Shown here piece after piece: positions 10,432-19,494 of a stretch of 64,000 bases of DNA (the first letter of the stretch is position 1; each line of letters opens with the position of its first letter). The stretch comes from an uncultured Acidobacteriaceae bacterium (GTDB taxonomy: Bacteria > Acidobacteriota > Terriglobia > Terriglobales > Acidobacteriaceae), in contig CAIMKZ010000048.1 of NCBI GenBank assembly GCA_903842065.1, forward strand, positions 62,001 to 126,000, in the 5' to 3' direction. The translations under genes were made by a program, and so were the position numbers. The notes below the pieces were generated by a model that was given only the letters and a program-made list of their open reading frames with translations, did not search any database and had not been told where the DNA came from.

Positions 10432-10645
10432 GTTGGGTGTGGATATGCGGTAACTTGCTTGTCCGCAATGGTTTCCGCAACTCTATACCTTTGCTGGAAC
10501 AGTTCAATCTACTGTTTGCCACTTTCGCATGTCCAAAGTTCCTTGTATATTCATCCATCGATAGCGAGTCTTCCCTGGCTGTTCCCCGTTGTTCCAACAG
10601 CTAACTGTTTCAACTCGACCGTAGCAATGCGTCAAAAGGACCGAA

Positions 10646-11857
10646 ATGTCTATCAATGAAGCTGCATCTTTCCGCAACGGACTCCAGCGGCGGGACTTCC
10701 TCAAGCTGGGTGTGGCGGCCACAGCCGCCGGAATCGCCGCGCCACAGGCGTCGGCCGCCGCTCCTCCGGCCAGCCTGGCGGGCGAGAACAGCTACGCAGC
10801 CAAGCTGACCGCCGCGAGCGTAATGCCGTCGAATGTTCCGCAGCGCCCGGGCCCGCCGATTTCGATCGATGTCCACTGCCATTGGGCGCCGGAAGTGTAT
10901 ATGAAGGCGAAGGCCGATCTGGGTCGCCCGGACTTTATCAGCCCCACGAATCACGATCTGGACGCGCGGGCCAAGTGGATGGACGCGCATGGGGAAAAGA
11001 TGCAGGTGCTTACGCTGGGCGGCTTCATGCCCTGGCAGTGGGTGACGCCGGAGCAGGGAGAGCATATCGCGCAGATCACCAACGATGCGGCGATGGAAGC
11101 GCACCTGTCTCATCCCGATCGTTTTCTGTTTGGCATCGAGCTGCCGGTGGGTTATGCCGAGGGTTCGCTGAAGGAGCTGAACCGCGTGGCCGGTAAGAAG
11201 GGCATGGTGGCTGTGCATCTGCCCAACTCGCTGGCCGGGCGCGAGTACCTCTTCGAGGATCGGTTCGCTCCCGTGCTGGCGCGGATTCAGGAACTGGGCC
11301 TGCCCATCCTGATGCATCCTCTGGACGGCGAGCCGAACTGGTATGCCGGGCACAGGCTGAACGATGAGTACTCCGGTGGCTCGCCCGCTGGAGTGGGGTC
11401 GCTGTTTCCCGGACTGACGAACTCTATTGGCGAGACGTTTGAGCAGGCAACCACGGTTGCCAAGCTCATCGTCAGCGGAACCATGGACAAGTATCCGGAG
11501 TTGCAGATCGTTATCAACCACGCGGGCGGAGCGTTTCCGTATGTCGTGGGCAGAATGGATCGCAGCGGCGGCAAGCTGAAGCAGCCCGTCCACGCCTACA
11601 TCCGCCGGTTCTACTACGACAACCTGGCCTGGTATCCGCTTTCGCTGAAGTACCTGATCGACCTGGTCGGGTCAGACCGCGTGGTGGTGGGAACCGACAA
11701 CATGGGCGCTACGACCGGAGCGCAGAACGCTGCCGGAGCCGCACCGGCAGGCGGTCCCGTACCGGGGCCACATTCCGTCCTCGATCAACTCGACCTTTCG
11801 GCAGAAGACCGCGACCTGATCCTGCGAGGGAATCTGAATGCGCTCTTCCATCTGTAA
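10646..11857 (+). CDS. Amidohydrolase (ACMSD/decarboxylase-like) with Tat signal
   Basis: Tat signal LQRRDFLKLGVAATAA; metal motifs DVHCHW, HPLDGEPNWYAGH, NHAGGAFPYVVGRMD, GTDNMG. Confidence 0.88.
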   Translation: MSINEAASFRNGLQRRDFLKLGVAATAAGIAAPQASAAAPPASLAGENSYAAKLTAASVMPSNVPQRPGPPISIDVHCHWAPEVYMKAKADLGRPDFISPTNHDLDARAKWMDAHGEKMQVLTLGGFMPWQWVTPEQGEHIAQITNDAAMEAHLSHPDRFLFGIELPVGYAEGSLKELNRVAGKKGMVAVHLPNSLAGREYLFEDRFAPVLARIQELGLPILMHPLDGEPNWYAGHRLNDEYSGGSPAGVGSLFPGLTNSIGETFEQATTVAKLIVSGTMDKYPELQIVINHAGGAFPYVVGRMDRSGGKLKQPVHAYIRRFYYDNLAWYPLSLKYLIDLVGSDRVVVGTDNMGATTGAQNAAGAAPAGGPVPGPHSVLDQLDLSAEDRDLILRGNLNALFHL

Positions 11858-11917
11858 ATAGCAACCCAACAGTAACGGGGGAGACCGCACACTTCGCCCC
11901 AACTCAAGGAGTTTCGA

Positions 11918-12562
11918 ATGCAAAAAGCAGTATTCGCTGTTCTTCTTCTCTCCGGCGCGCTCGCTGTCGCGCAGGGTCCGGCGGCACGCTCGGGCCAAAT
12001 TAGCCCCGGAACCGCCGGCGCAGGCACGCACGGCGACAAGCTCTTCACGGTCGCACAGATGCAAGAGATTCTGGCCAAGGGACCGGTGAAGAACGGCCAG
12101 CCCGCCGGCCTGAGCACGCGCCTGTTTGGCACCAACACTTATAGCTGCGCGTTTATCCGCATCAGCGAAGCCGACCAGCCGCACAGCCACGGCGAGTGGA
12201 GCGAGGTCCTCGTCATTACGCAGGGCACCGGCACCATTGTTACCGGCGGCACTATGAAGGGGCCGTGGACCTCGGGCAGCGCCGTACATCAGACGCTGTT
12301 TGTGGACGCCAGTGGAAATAAGACTACAGGCGGGCAGCAGCTTGGACCTGTGGTTCACCAGGGCGATCCGCCGCCGGAGGCCGACGCTTCGGGAACTTCG
12401 ATTGAAAGCGGCAACGCGTGGGAAGTAAAGCCCGGCGATCTCGTGCTGATTCCCGCCGGCACACCGCACCAGTGGACGAAGCTGAGCGGGCCGGTTGTGT
12501 ATCTCGATATCAAGTTCCCCAAGGCGACCGAGAAGGCAGCCGCAAAGCCGGCCAGCGAATAA
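11918..12562 (+). CDS. Cupin domain protein, exported
   Basis: Signal peptide MQKAVFAVLLLSGALAVAQG; cupin motif PHSHGEWSEVLVITQGTGTI and GTPHQW. Confidence 0.85.
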   Translation: MQKAVFAVLLLSGALAVAQGPAARSGQISPGTAGAGTHGDKLFTVAQMQEILAKGPVKNGQPAGLSTRLFGTNTYSCAFIRISEADQPHSHGEWSEVLVITQGTGTIVTGGTMKGPWTSGSAVHQTLFVDASGNKTTGGQQLGPVVHQGDPPPEADASGTSIESGNAWEVKPGDLVLIPAGTPHQWTKLSGPVVYLDIKFPKATEKAAAKPASE

Positions 12563-12659
12563 ATGCGAACGGCGATCGCTCGCATCAATCAACAACGAGA
12601 TCGAAGCTCCTATCCCGCATGAAACGCGGGATGGGAGCACGCAAAGGGGACTTTTCGGC

Positions 12660-14123
12660 ATGGTCATAAAGAACTCATTTACACGGCGCAGCCTGCTAAG
12701 TAATTCAAGTTATCTTCTTGCCGCTTCTGCGTTGCCGCGATTTGCGCGCGGTCAGGCGATTACGCCGATGATGCAGCGGCTCAGCACTTATATGGCAGAA
12801 GCCAAGGACAAGGCACTGCCGGAAGAAGTGGCGGAGAAGGCCAAGCAGCATATTCTCGACACCTTCGCGGCAATGGTTTCCGGAGCGACGCTGGCTCCAG
12901 GCGCGGCTGCGTTCAAATTTGCCCGCGATTATGGTGCGAGCGGAAAGCCCTACTCGACGGTTGTGGCCTCGAATATGGTTCTCGATCCCATCAACGCGGC
13001 GTTGATCAACGGTCAGTTGGCGCACTCCGACGAGACCGACGACTCGCACGCGCCTTCGCAGTCGCATCCCGGTTGCGGGGTTGTTCCGGCGGCGTACGCG
13101 GCAGCCGAGCGGTTCGCTGTATCGGGCACGCACTTTCTACGCGCGGTTGCGCTGGGCTACGACGTGGGTACGCGGGTGACGATGACACTCGGCGCAGAGC
13201 CTTACGAGAACGAGAGCCACCGCTCGACGCACATGATCTCGCCCTTGTTCGGAGCGGCGGCCGCGGCGGCTTGCGCTGCCTCGCTCACTGTGCAGCAGAT
13301 GCGCTGGGTTCTGAACTACGCAGCCGAGCAGGCCGGCGGAATCGCGCTGTGGAACCGCGACCCCGACCACATCGAGAAGGGCTTTGACTTTGCAGGTGGG
13401 CCGGCGCGCGACGGCGTGGCCTCCGCCATGTACGTTTACTCCGGCTGGACCGGGCTCGACGATGTTTTCACCGGGCCGCACAACTTCTTTCTCGCCTTCA
13501 ACCCACATGCCGATCCCAACGGGTTGATCGACAAGCTGGGCAGCGAGTTTCAGGTTGCGCGTACTGACATCAAGCGCTGGACCATCGGCATGCCGATCCA
13601 AGCGCCCATCGACGCCATGGAGTTTATTCGCCGCGAGAACTCGTTCACGCCGGCCGATGTGAAGTCGATCGCGGTGCGCATCGCCCCGCAAGAAGGCGCG
13701 ATCGTCGACAATCGTGCATTGCCCGACATCTGCATGCAGCATCTGCTTGCGGTCATGCTGCTCGACAAGACCATCACCTTCAAGACCGCGCACGATGCCG
13801 CGCGCATGAAGGACCCTGCGGTTCTGGAGCAGCGCGCCAAGGTGAGCATCGTCAACGACGAAGAGCTGGGCAAACTGATGCCGCATCGCCAGGCCACGGT
13901 CATTCTTACGTTGAACGACGGGCGCAGCTTCTCAAAACACGTGGACTCGGTTCGGGGCACGGTATCGAACCCCATGACCAGCGACGAAGTGAAGACAAAA
14001 GCACGCGATCTGATGGCGCCCACGCTGGGCGCGGAGAAGACCACGAAGTTTATCGACGGCATCTTCGCAATTGAGAAGCTTGGCGATATCCGCGAGCTGC
14101 GAGGCCTGCTGCAAACGCCGTAA
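12660..14123 (+). CDS. MmgE/PrpD family protein with putative Tat signal
   Basis: N-terminal FTRRSLLSNSSYLLAASALPRFARGQ; INGQLAHSDETDDSHAPSQSHPGCGVVPAAYAAAE typical of MmgE/PrpD. Confidence 0.88.
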   Translation: MVIKNSFTRRSLLSNSSYLLAASALPRFARGQAITPMMQRLSTYMAEAKDKALPEEVAEKAKQHILDTFAAMVSGATLAPGAAAFKFARDYGASGKPYSTVVASNMVLDPINAALINGQLAHSDETDDSHAPSQSHPGCGVVPAAYAAAERFAVSGTHFLRAVALGYDVGTRVTMTLGAEPYENESHRSTHMISPLFGAAAAAACAASLTVQQMRWVLNYAAEQAGGIALWNRDPDHIEKGFDFAGGPARDGVASAMYVYSGWTGLDDVFTGPHNFFLAFNPHADPNGLIDKLGSEFQVARTDIKRWTIGMPIQAPIDAMEFIRRENSFTPADVKSIAVRIAPQEGAIVDNRALPDICMQHLLAVMLLDKTITFKTAHDAARMKDPAVLEQRAKVSIVNDEELGKLMPHRQATVILTLNDGRSFSKHVDSVRGTVSNPMTSDEVKTKARDLMAPTLGAEKTTKFIDGIFAIEKLGDIRELRGLLQTP

Positions 14124-14149
14124 TGAGGTACACCCGGGAGGGAAAGCAG

Positions 14150-14677
14150 ATGCTTGTTCGACCCATGAAAGTAGTCGCCGCGAGAGCCGTTTTCGCAATA
14201 CTGGTATGCGCGGCAGGGCAGGTCGCGATTTCAGCACAGAATCTCGACACGCACGGGATGCCGTCTCAACAGCAGCTATCAACGCCGGAATATCTGAAGA
14301 CGGTTCTGATCAAGGTGACGAAGCGCGAGTATGACATCAAGAAGCTGGTGTCTGCGCCGTCGCTTTCTCCCGAGGCGAAGGTGGGGCAGGCGCTGTGGCA
14401 GCAACGCTGCGGATACTGCCACGACGGCATGGGGCAGCCCACTTACAAGACCATGGGCAGCTGGATCGACTCCGACATGGTGAAGGATCTGGGCGCCGAC
14501 ACCGTGAAAGCTTTCATCTCAAACGGCGTGGACCGGATGCCTGCGTTCAAGTATGGACTCGACGACAAGCAGATCAACGCCATCGTCGAATTTCTCAAGA
14601 CGGTTTCTCCCAAGCTGAAGCCCACGGCGGCACAGCTGGCGGGCAAGCTGGATGGCCCCGGCAGCAACGCGGAATAA
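14150..14677 (+). CDS. Cytochrome c, monohaem, exported
   Basis: CGYCH haem motif, signal peptide; RBS GGAGGG upstream of ATG 14150 (earlier ATG at 14123 also possible). Confidence 0.82.
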   Translation: MLVRPMKVVAARAVFAILVCAAGQVAISAQNLDTHGMPSQQQLSTPEYLKTVLIKVTKREYDIKKLVSAPSLSPEAKVGQALWQQRCGYCHDGMGQPTYKTMGSWIDSDMVKDLGADTVKAFISNGVDRMPAFKYGLDDKQINAIVEFLKTVSPKLKPTAAQLAGKLDGPGSNAE

Positions 14678-14705
14678 CGCATCGATCCACGGCATAAATG
14701 AGGCA

Positions 14706-16601
14706 ATGATGAAGAAGTTATCTATCGCGATCGTTCTGGCGTTGGTGGTGATTGGGCTTGCGGCCTGGACCGCTGTGTACACTCGCTCAGCTGAGGCTGC
14801 CAGCGAGCACCCTGCCCTCATAGGCGCAATTCACAGCGCCGGTGGAAAGGCGATGGGCGGCGTGGCCGTATCGGCGCGCTCATCGGAGCAGACATTTAAC
14901 ACAACGGTATACACGGATGAGACCGGCGAGTATGTGTTTCCCGCTCTGGCCAGTGGCAACTACAAGATCTGGGCGCAGGCGGTGGGTTTCTCGATCGACC
15001 GCGCCGAGGTGAAGCTGGATGGAGCCGCGACGGCTCGCCAGAACTTCTCGCTCAAGCCGATCGACAACTTCGAGATGCAGCTCACCGGCTCGGAGTGGCT
15101 CGCGGCCTTGCCCGAGGACACGGCTCAACACAAGAAGATGAAGCAGGTTCTCTACGTCTCCTGCACGGGCTGCCACGGACTCGATCTGGTTCTGAACAAC
15201 CGCTTCGACGAAGAGGGCTGGCGGTTGCAGGTGAAGTCGATGGAGTCGGCCGACTACCGCGGCTATCGCGGCGCAGACGACATGCCGGCCGGCAACCTCG
15301 GCTGGGAGGGTCAGGTCATCCGGCATCATCGCGACGAGCTTGCAAAGTATCTGGCCGAGATGCGCGGCCCCGGCCCCTCACCGATGAAGCTGAAGCCCTT
15401 CCCGCGGCCTACCGGCGAAGCTGCCCGCGCGGTGATCACCGAGTACGATCTGCCTAACGAAATTATTCCGACCGAGATGGGACGCAACTACGGCGACGAC
15501 TGGACGCTTGGCCCCTCTACCGGCATGCACGGGCAGGTCGGCATCCACGATGTGGTCGCAGACAACCTGGGCAAAGCCTGGATTACGTCGAGCCGCGAGT
15601 CCTTTGAGACCAACCGCCAGCTAATCAAGCTCGATCCCAAGACCGGAGCGATGACGCTGATCAATGTTCGGAACGCCAACGGTGGTGCGATGTACTACGA
15701 GCAGATCACGCAGCCCGATCCCAAGGGATATATATGGATGCACGGCGGCGGTAACTTTGTGCGCATCGATCCGGCCACCGATACGCTCACGGCTTATCCC
15801 ATTCCGCGCGTCTATGGCGGGACGATGAATTCGATCGATCCTGACTCCAAGGGCCGGGTGTTTGCCAACGGCCACTCGGGCACGGTCGAGTTCGATCCAG
15901 CTGGGCAGGATGCAACCGGCATCATTTATCCCGGCTGGCACTACTACCAGCAAATTACGCCGGGCAACAGCACCACCTACGGAATCTCTGTCGATTCGGA
16001 AGACAATCCGTGGTGGTCTGAGAGCTATTCGAGCAAGGTGGCTGTGCGCAACATGAAGACCGGCAAGGTGACCGAGTTCGACATGCGCGATCCTGGTTAC
16101 GAGGCTCGCAAGGCGCTCTTCAAGTCCGACTTAGCCTTCTACGAGTCAATCGGCGGAGAGATCTGGTCCGGCACTTCGGGCACTCCGCTGCCGTATGGCG
16201 AGTTCCCGCGCAGGCTGGCGGCGGACAAGACCGGCGACACAGTGTGGATTCCGAACTGGGCGCAGACGAATATCGCCGAGATCAACATCCACACGATGAA
16301 GGTGACGTATCACGAGTTGCCGCTGCAAATGCATCCTTATAAGACCATCGTGGACAAGTTCCACAATGTCTATACGGACACGCAGGTGGGCGACGGGCTG
16401 TACAAGTTCACTCCTTCAACTCAGAAGTGGACTTACTTCCAACTGCCGACGCATGGATGCAGTTCACGGCACATGAGCTTCGATGACAACCTGAACGAGG
16501 CATGGATTCCCTGCGATCAGGCCGACACCGTCGATCGTGTGCAGTTCCGCACCGCCGAGCAGGTGCGTGCGCTGAAGGCAGCGGCAATTCCAGCGAAATA
16601 G
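14706..16601 (+). CDS. Carboxypeptidase-regulatory-like / cytochrome c / virginiamycin B lyase-like propeller fusion, exported
   Basis: Signal peptide; HSAGGKAMGGVAVSARSSEQTFNTTVYTDETGEYVFPALASGNYKI; CTGCHGLDLV; repeated propeller blades (WITSSRESFETNRQLIKLDPKTGAMT..., NPWWSESYSSKVAVRNMKTGKVTEFD). Confidence 0.82.
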   Translation: MMKKLSIAIVLALVVIGLAAWTAVYTRSAEAASEHPALIGAIHSAGGKAMGGVAVSARSSEQTFNTTVYTDETGEYVFPALASGNYKIWAQAVGFSIDRAEVKLDGAATARQNFSLKPIDNFEMQLTGSEWLAALPEDTAQHKKMKQVLYVSCTGCHGLDLVLNNRFDEEGWRLQVKSMESADYRGYRGADDMPAGNLGWEGQVIRHHRDELAKYLAEMRGPGPSPMKLKPFPRPTGEAARAVITEYDLPNEIIPTEMGRNYGDDWTLGPSTGMHGQVGIHDVVADNLGKAWITSSRESFETNRQLIKLDPKTGAMTLINVRNANGGAMYYEQITQPDPKGYIWMHGGGNFVRIDPATDTLTAYPIPRVYGGTMNSIDPDSKGRVFANGHSGTVEFDPAGQDATGIIYPGWHYYQQITPGNSTTYGISVDSEDNPWWSESYSSKVAVRNMKTGKVTEFDMRDPGYEARKALFKSDLAFYESIGGEIWSGTSGTPLPYGEFPRRLAADKTGDTVWIPNWAQTNIAEINIHTMKVTYHELPLQMHPYKTIVDKFHNVYTDTQVGDGLYKFTPSTQKWTYFQLPTHGCSSRHMSFDDNLNEAWIPCDQADTVDRVQFRTAEQVRALKAAAIPAK

Positions 16602-16666
16602 AGAACGAGGCTGGCGATGTATTCTCAGCTCATCGAGTTGAACATGCATCGCCGGGGAGACTAGCA

Positions 16667-17860
16667 ATGACGAAAGAAACGGGATATTTGAACCGTCGGG
16701 ACTTTTTTAAGGTTGGAGCAGCGGTAACGGCGGCCACCGCAATCACCGGCCCCGAGGCAAAGGCGCAGACGTGGGCGCAGAGCTATGCGGGCGAGAACAG
16801 CTATGCCGGAAAACCAATACCGCAGGGCACGCCGAAGCCCTGGAATGTGCCGCAGATTCCAGGCCCGCCCATTTCGATCGACGTGCACACGCACTGGTCG
16901 CCGCAGGGCTATCTGGATCTGAAGGCCAAATGGGGGAAGCCCGACAATCTGACGCCTTCCAACTACGACATGGAGAAACGCATCCAGTGGATGACGGCGA
17001 ACGGCGAGAAGATGCAGGTTCTCACGCTGGGCGGATTCATGCCCTGGCAGTGGACTTCTCCCGAGCAGGCGCTCCAGGTGGCGCAGGTTGTCAATGATGC
17101 GGCCATCGAGGTTCACGCAAAATATCCAGATCACTTTCTTGCTGGAATCGAGCTGCCGGTCAACGCGCCCGATCTGGCGCTCAAGGAACTGGATCGCGTG
17201 GCCGGCAAGCCGGGTATGGTGGGCGTGCATCTGCCTAACTCGCTGGCGGGGCGCGAGTATCTGTTTGAGCCCGCGTTCGCGCCGGTGCTGGCGCGCTGCG
17301 ACGAGCAGAAGATACCGCTGCTCATCCATCCGCTGGACGGCGAGCCGAACTGGTACGCCGGACACCGGCTTGCCGATCCCTACTCGGGACCGAATCAGAC
17401 CGGGTTGTTTCCCGGGCTGACCAATACGGCAGGCGAGACGTTTGAACAGGCGACGACGATTTCGAAGCTGATCGTCAGCGGCACGCTCGACAAGTATCCC
17501 AACCTGGACATCGTTGCGGCGCACTCCGGTGGAGCGTTCGCCTTTATCGCCTCGCGCATCGACTGGCGCGGCGGCGACAACGGCCTCAAGCACCCCTTCC
17601 TGAGCTATGTGCGCCGGTTCTACTTCGATGCGCAGACGTATTATCCGCTGGCGCTGAAGTTCCTGATCGAGTTTGCCGGGGCCGACCGCATCGTGGTCGG
17701 AACGGACAACATGGGTCCGCAGGCCAACACCAACGCCAACAACACGAACGCCAACCGGCCGCAGGGAGGACCGCACTCCCTCATCGACCAGGTAGGGCTT
17801 TCGGCAGGAGATCGCGATCTGATTCTGAGAGGGAACCTCACGCGTCTCTTCAAGCTGTAG
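16667..17860 (+). CDS. Amidohydrolase (ACMSD-like) with Tat signal, paralogue of 10646-11857
   Basis: NRRDFFKVGAAVTAATA Tat signal; DVHTHW, HPLDGEPNWYAGH, AHSGGAFAFIASRID, GTDNMG. Confidence 0.88.
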   Translation: MTKETGYLNRRDFFKVGAAVTAATAITGPEAKAQTWAQSYAGENSYAGKPIPQGTPKPWNVPQIPGPPISIDVHTHWSPQGYLDLKAKWGKPDNLTPSNYDMEKRIQWMTANGEKMQVLTLGGFMPWQWTSPEQALQVAQVVNDAAIEVHAKYPDHFLAGIELPVNAPDLALKELDRVAGKPGMVGVHLPNSLAGREYLFEPAFAPVLARCDEQKIPLLIHPLDGEPNWYAGHRLADPYSGPNQTGLFPGLTNTAGETFEQATTISKLIVSGTLDKYPNLDIVAAHSGGAFAFIASRIDWRGGDNGLKHPFLSYVRRFYFDAQTYYPLALKFLIEFAGADRIVVGTDNMGPQANTNANNTNANRPQGGPHSLIDQVGLSAGDRDLILRGNLTRLFKL

Positions 17861-17871
17861 TGCAATGTAAG

Positions 17872-17913
17872 GGCGCGGGGCAGGCGGGTCTAACGGGCCG
17901 CCTGCCCCGCGCC
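17872..17913 (+). terminator. Very strong stem-loop in cluster
   Basis: Perfect 16-bp arms GGCGCGGGGCAGGCGG / CCGCCTGCCCCGCGCC, 10-nt loop, after the amidohydrolase stop. Confidence 0.6.
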
Positions 17914-18081
17914 ATTTGCATTTACAGGTAACTTCCATGACGATGGTCACCGGAGCCAGTGGCTCCTGCGGATAAAGTGTTATGAAGCAACCAATCGCGG
18001 AGACAGCCGCGTTCTCCGGCAGGCGGATGAATCGCGGAAGCGGCTCGCGGAATTTATCCGGCCGATCACGGGAGTTCAACC

Positions 18082-19368
18082 ATGAAGTGGACACGCAGAA
18101 CACTGTTGCAACGGGGATTGACCGCAACGGCAGCGGTGGCCGCATTGCCGCAGTTTGCACAAGAGGCAACGGGCCAAAGTCCGGCGGCGCAAACTGCTCC
18201 GGGAGCTGTCACGGTAGATACGATTCCTGCCGCTGCGCGCATTGCCCTCACGGATCTGATCGACCATGGCGCGCATCTTCATTCGGGGCAGAAGGTGCTT
18301 CTTGTGGCCTACCTCGACGGGCTCTATGGCGGCGACAATCTTGTCGATCGTCAGGCCATGCTCTGGCTGCAAAGGTCGATTGAGGAACGCGGAAACAAGG
18401 TCGAGGTTCTGTGGGTCGATGAGATCACGCGCGTCAACGAGTGGAAGTTTCCCACCTACGTGCGCGCCGCTATGGACCGCGCCGACGTGGTCTTTAACCA
18501 CTCCTTCGATCTGACCATGGAGGAAGTGCTGGAGTTCCGCAGCTACATTGAGCACGAGCGCAAGGGCCTGCCCATGGTGCGCAACTTTGCCACAACAGTT
18601 CCCTTGCTGTGCACTACCTGGGCGCAGACGCCGCAGGAACTGGTGAGCGAGATTAGGTACCAGGCATCGACAAGAATCGTCTCAGGGCTCAAGTGGGAGC
18701 TGACCGACCCTAATGGCACACATCTTGAGGGAACGGTGAAGCCCGCGCAGAACGTGACTAACGCGGCGCATAGCTACGCGGTCCGCCGCGAAGACTCGAA
18801 CAGCTACTATCCCTGGCCGGAGTGGGTATGCCCGCCCATCGTGCTGGCCGGAACCAACGGAACTTTTGTCTTCGATCGTATGTTGAGCTGGTGGTCGCGC
18901 TACATCGGCATCTCGCCTTATTTCAAAAGTCCGATCACGCTCACCATTCGAGACAATCGTATAGAGAAGATCGAAGGCGGCGCTGAGGCCGACGCACTGC
19001 GGCGCTTCATGGCTTTCCTGCACAGCAAACTGGGCGACAGCACGTATGTCTTCGACACGTTGCATTTCGGAGTGCATCCGCAGGCCCGAGTTGCACCGCA
19101 GCAGTGCCCCAGCGTCCTCTACCGGCGCATGATCGAGCACTCCGACATTCACAACCTGCACGTGCACGTAGGCTCGGGCGTCGCTACAAAGGAATATCCT
19201 TACTGGCCGCACATCACCGGAGATCTTCGCCAGCCGACTTTCCGCATCGGCGACCGGCTGGTGCACGAAAACGGCCGGCTCACCGCGCTCGACGATCCTG
19301 AGGTGAAGGCCATTGCGGCAAAGTATCCCGGCCACCCTGGGCTCGATCCGGAACCGTATCAGGGGTGA
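18082..19368 (+). CDS. Tat-exported protein resembling M29 leucyl aminopeptidase / 2,5-dihydroxypyridine dioxygenase (NicX) family
   Basis: Tat signal KWTRRTLLQRGLTATAAVAALPQFAQ; LHSGQKVLLVAYLDGLYGGDNLVDRQAM, LHFGVHPQARV, HNLHVHVGSG. Confidence 0.55.
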   Translation: MKWTRRTLLQRGLTATAAVAALPQFAQEATGQSPAAQTAPGAVTVDTIPAAARIALTDLIDHGAHLHSGQKVLLVAYLDGLYGGDNLVDRQAMLWLQRSIEERGNKVEVLWVDEITRVNEWKFPTYVRAAMDRADVVFNHSFDLTMEEVLEFRSYIEHERKGLPMVRNFATTVPLLCTTWAQTPQELVSEIRYQASTRIVSGLKWELTDPNGTHLEGTVKPAQNVTNAAHSYAVRREDSNSYYPWPEWVCPPIVLAGTNGTFVFDRMLSWWSRYIGISPYFKSPITLTIRDNRIEKIEGGAEADALRRFMAFLHSKLGDSTYVFDTLHFGVHPQARVAPQQCPSVLYRRMIEHSDIHNLHVHVGSGVATKEYPYWPHITGDLRQPTFRIGDRLVHENGRLTALDDPEVKAIAAKYPGHPGLDPEPYQG

Positions 19369-19494
19369 TTTTGAGTTGAACGGTGCGGCTACATATCATG
19401 AATACGACTCATTCAACTACTGAGAAAGCGAAGCAAAGCCCTTCGCGGCTTTTGCCGGCGTTTTCCCGTCTATAAGGACAGAGGAAGATACGCA

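Noticed and set aside
10610-11593. 327-aa minus-strand ORF (and 11672..12667 minus)
   Set aside because: Antisense to the amidohydrolase and cupin genes; low-complexity composition with no family motif.
16661-18169. 502-aa minus-strand ORF
   Set aside because: Fully antisense to the well-supported Tat amidohydrolase; Arg-rich shadow ORF typical of GC-rich codon usage.
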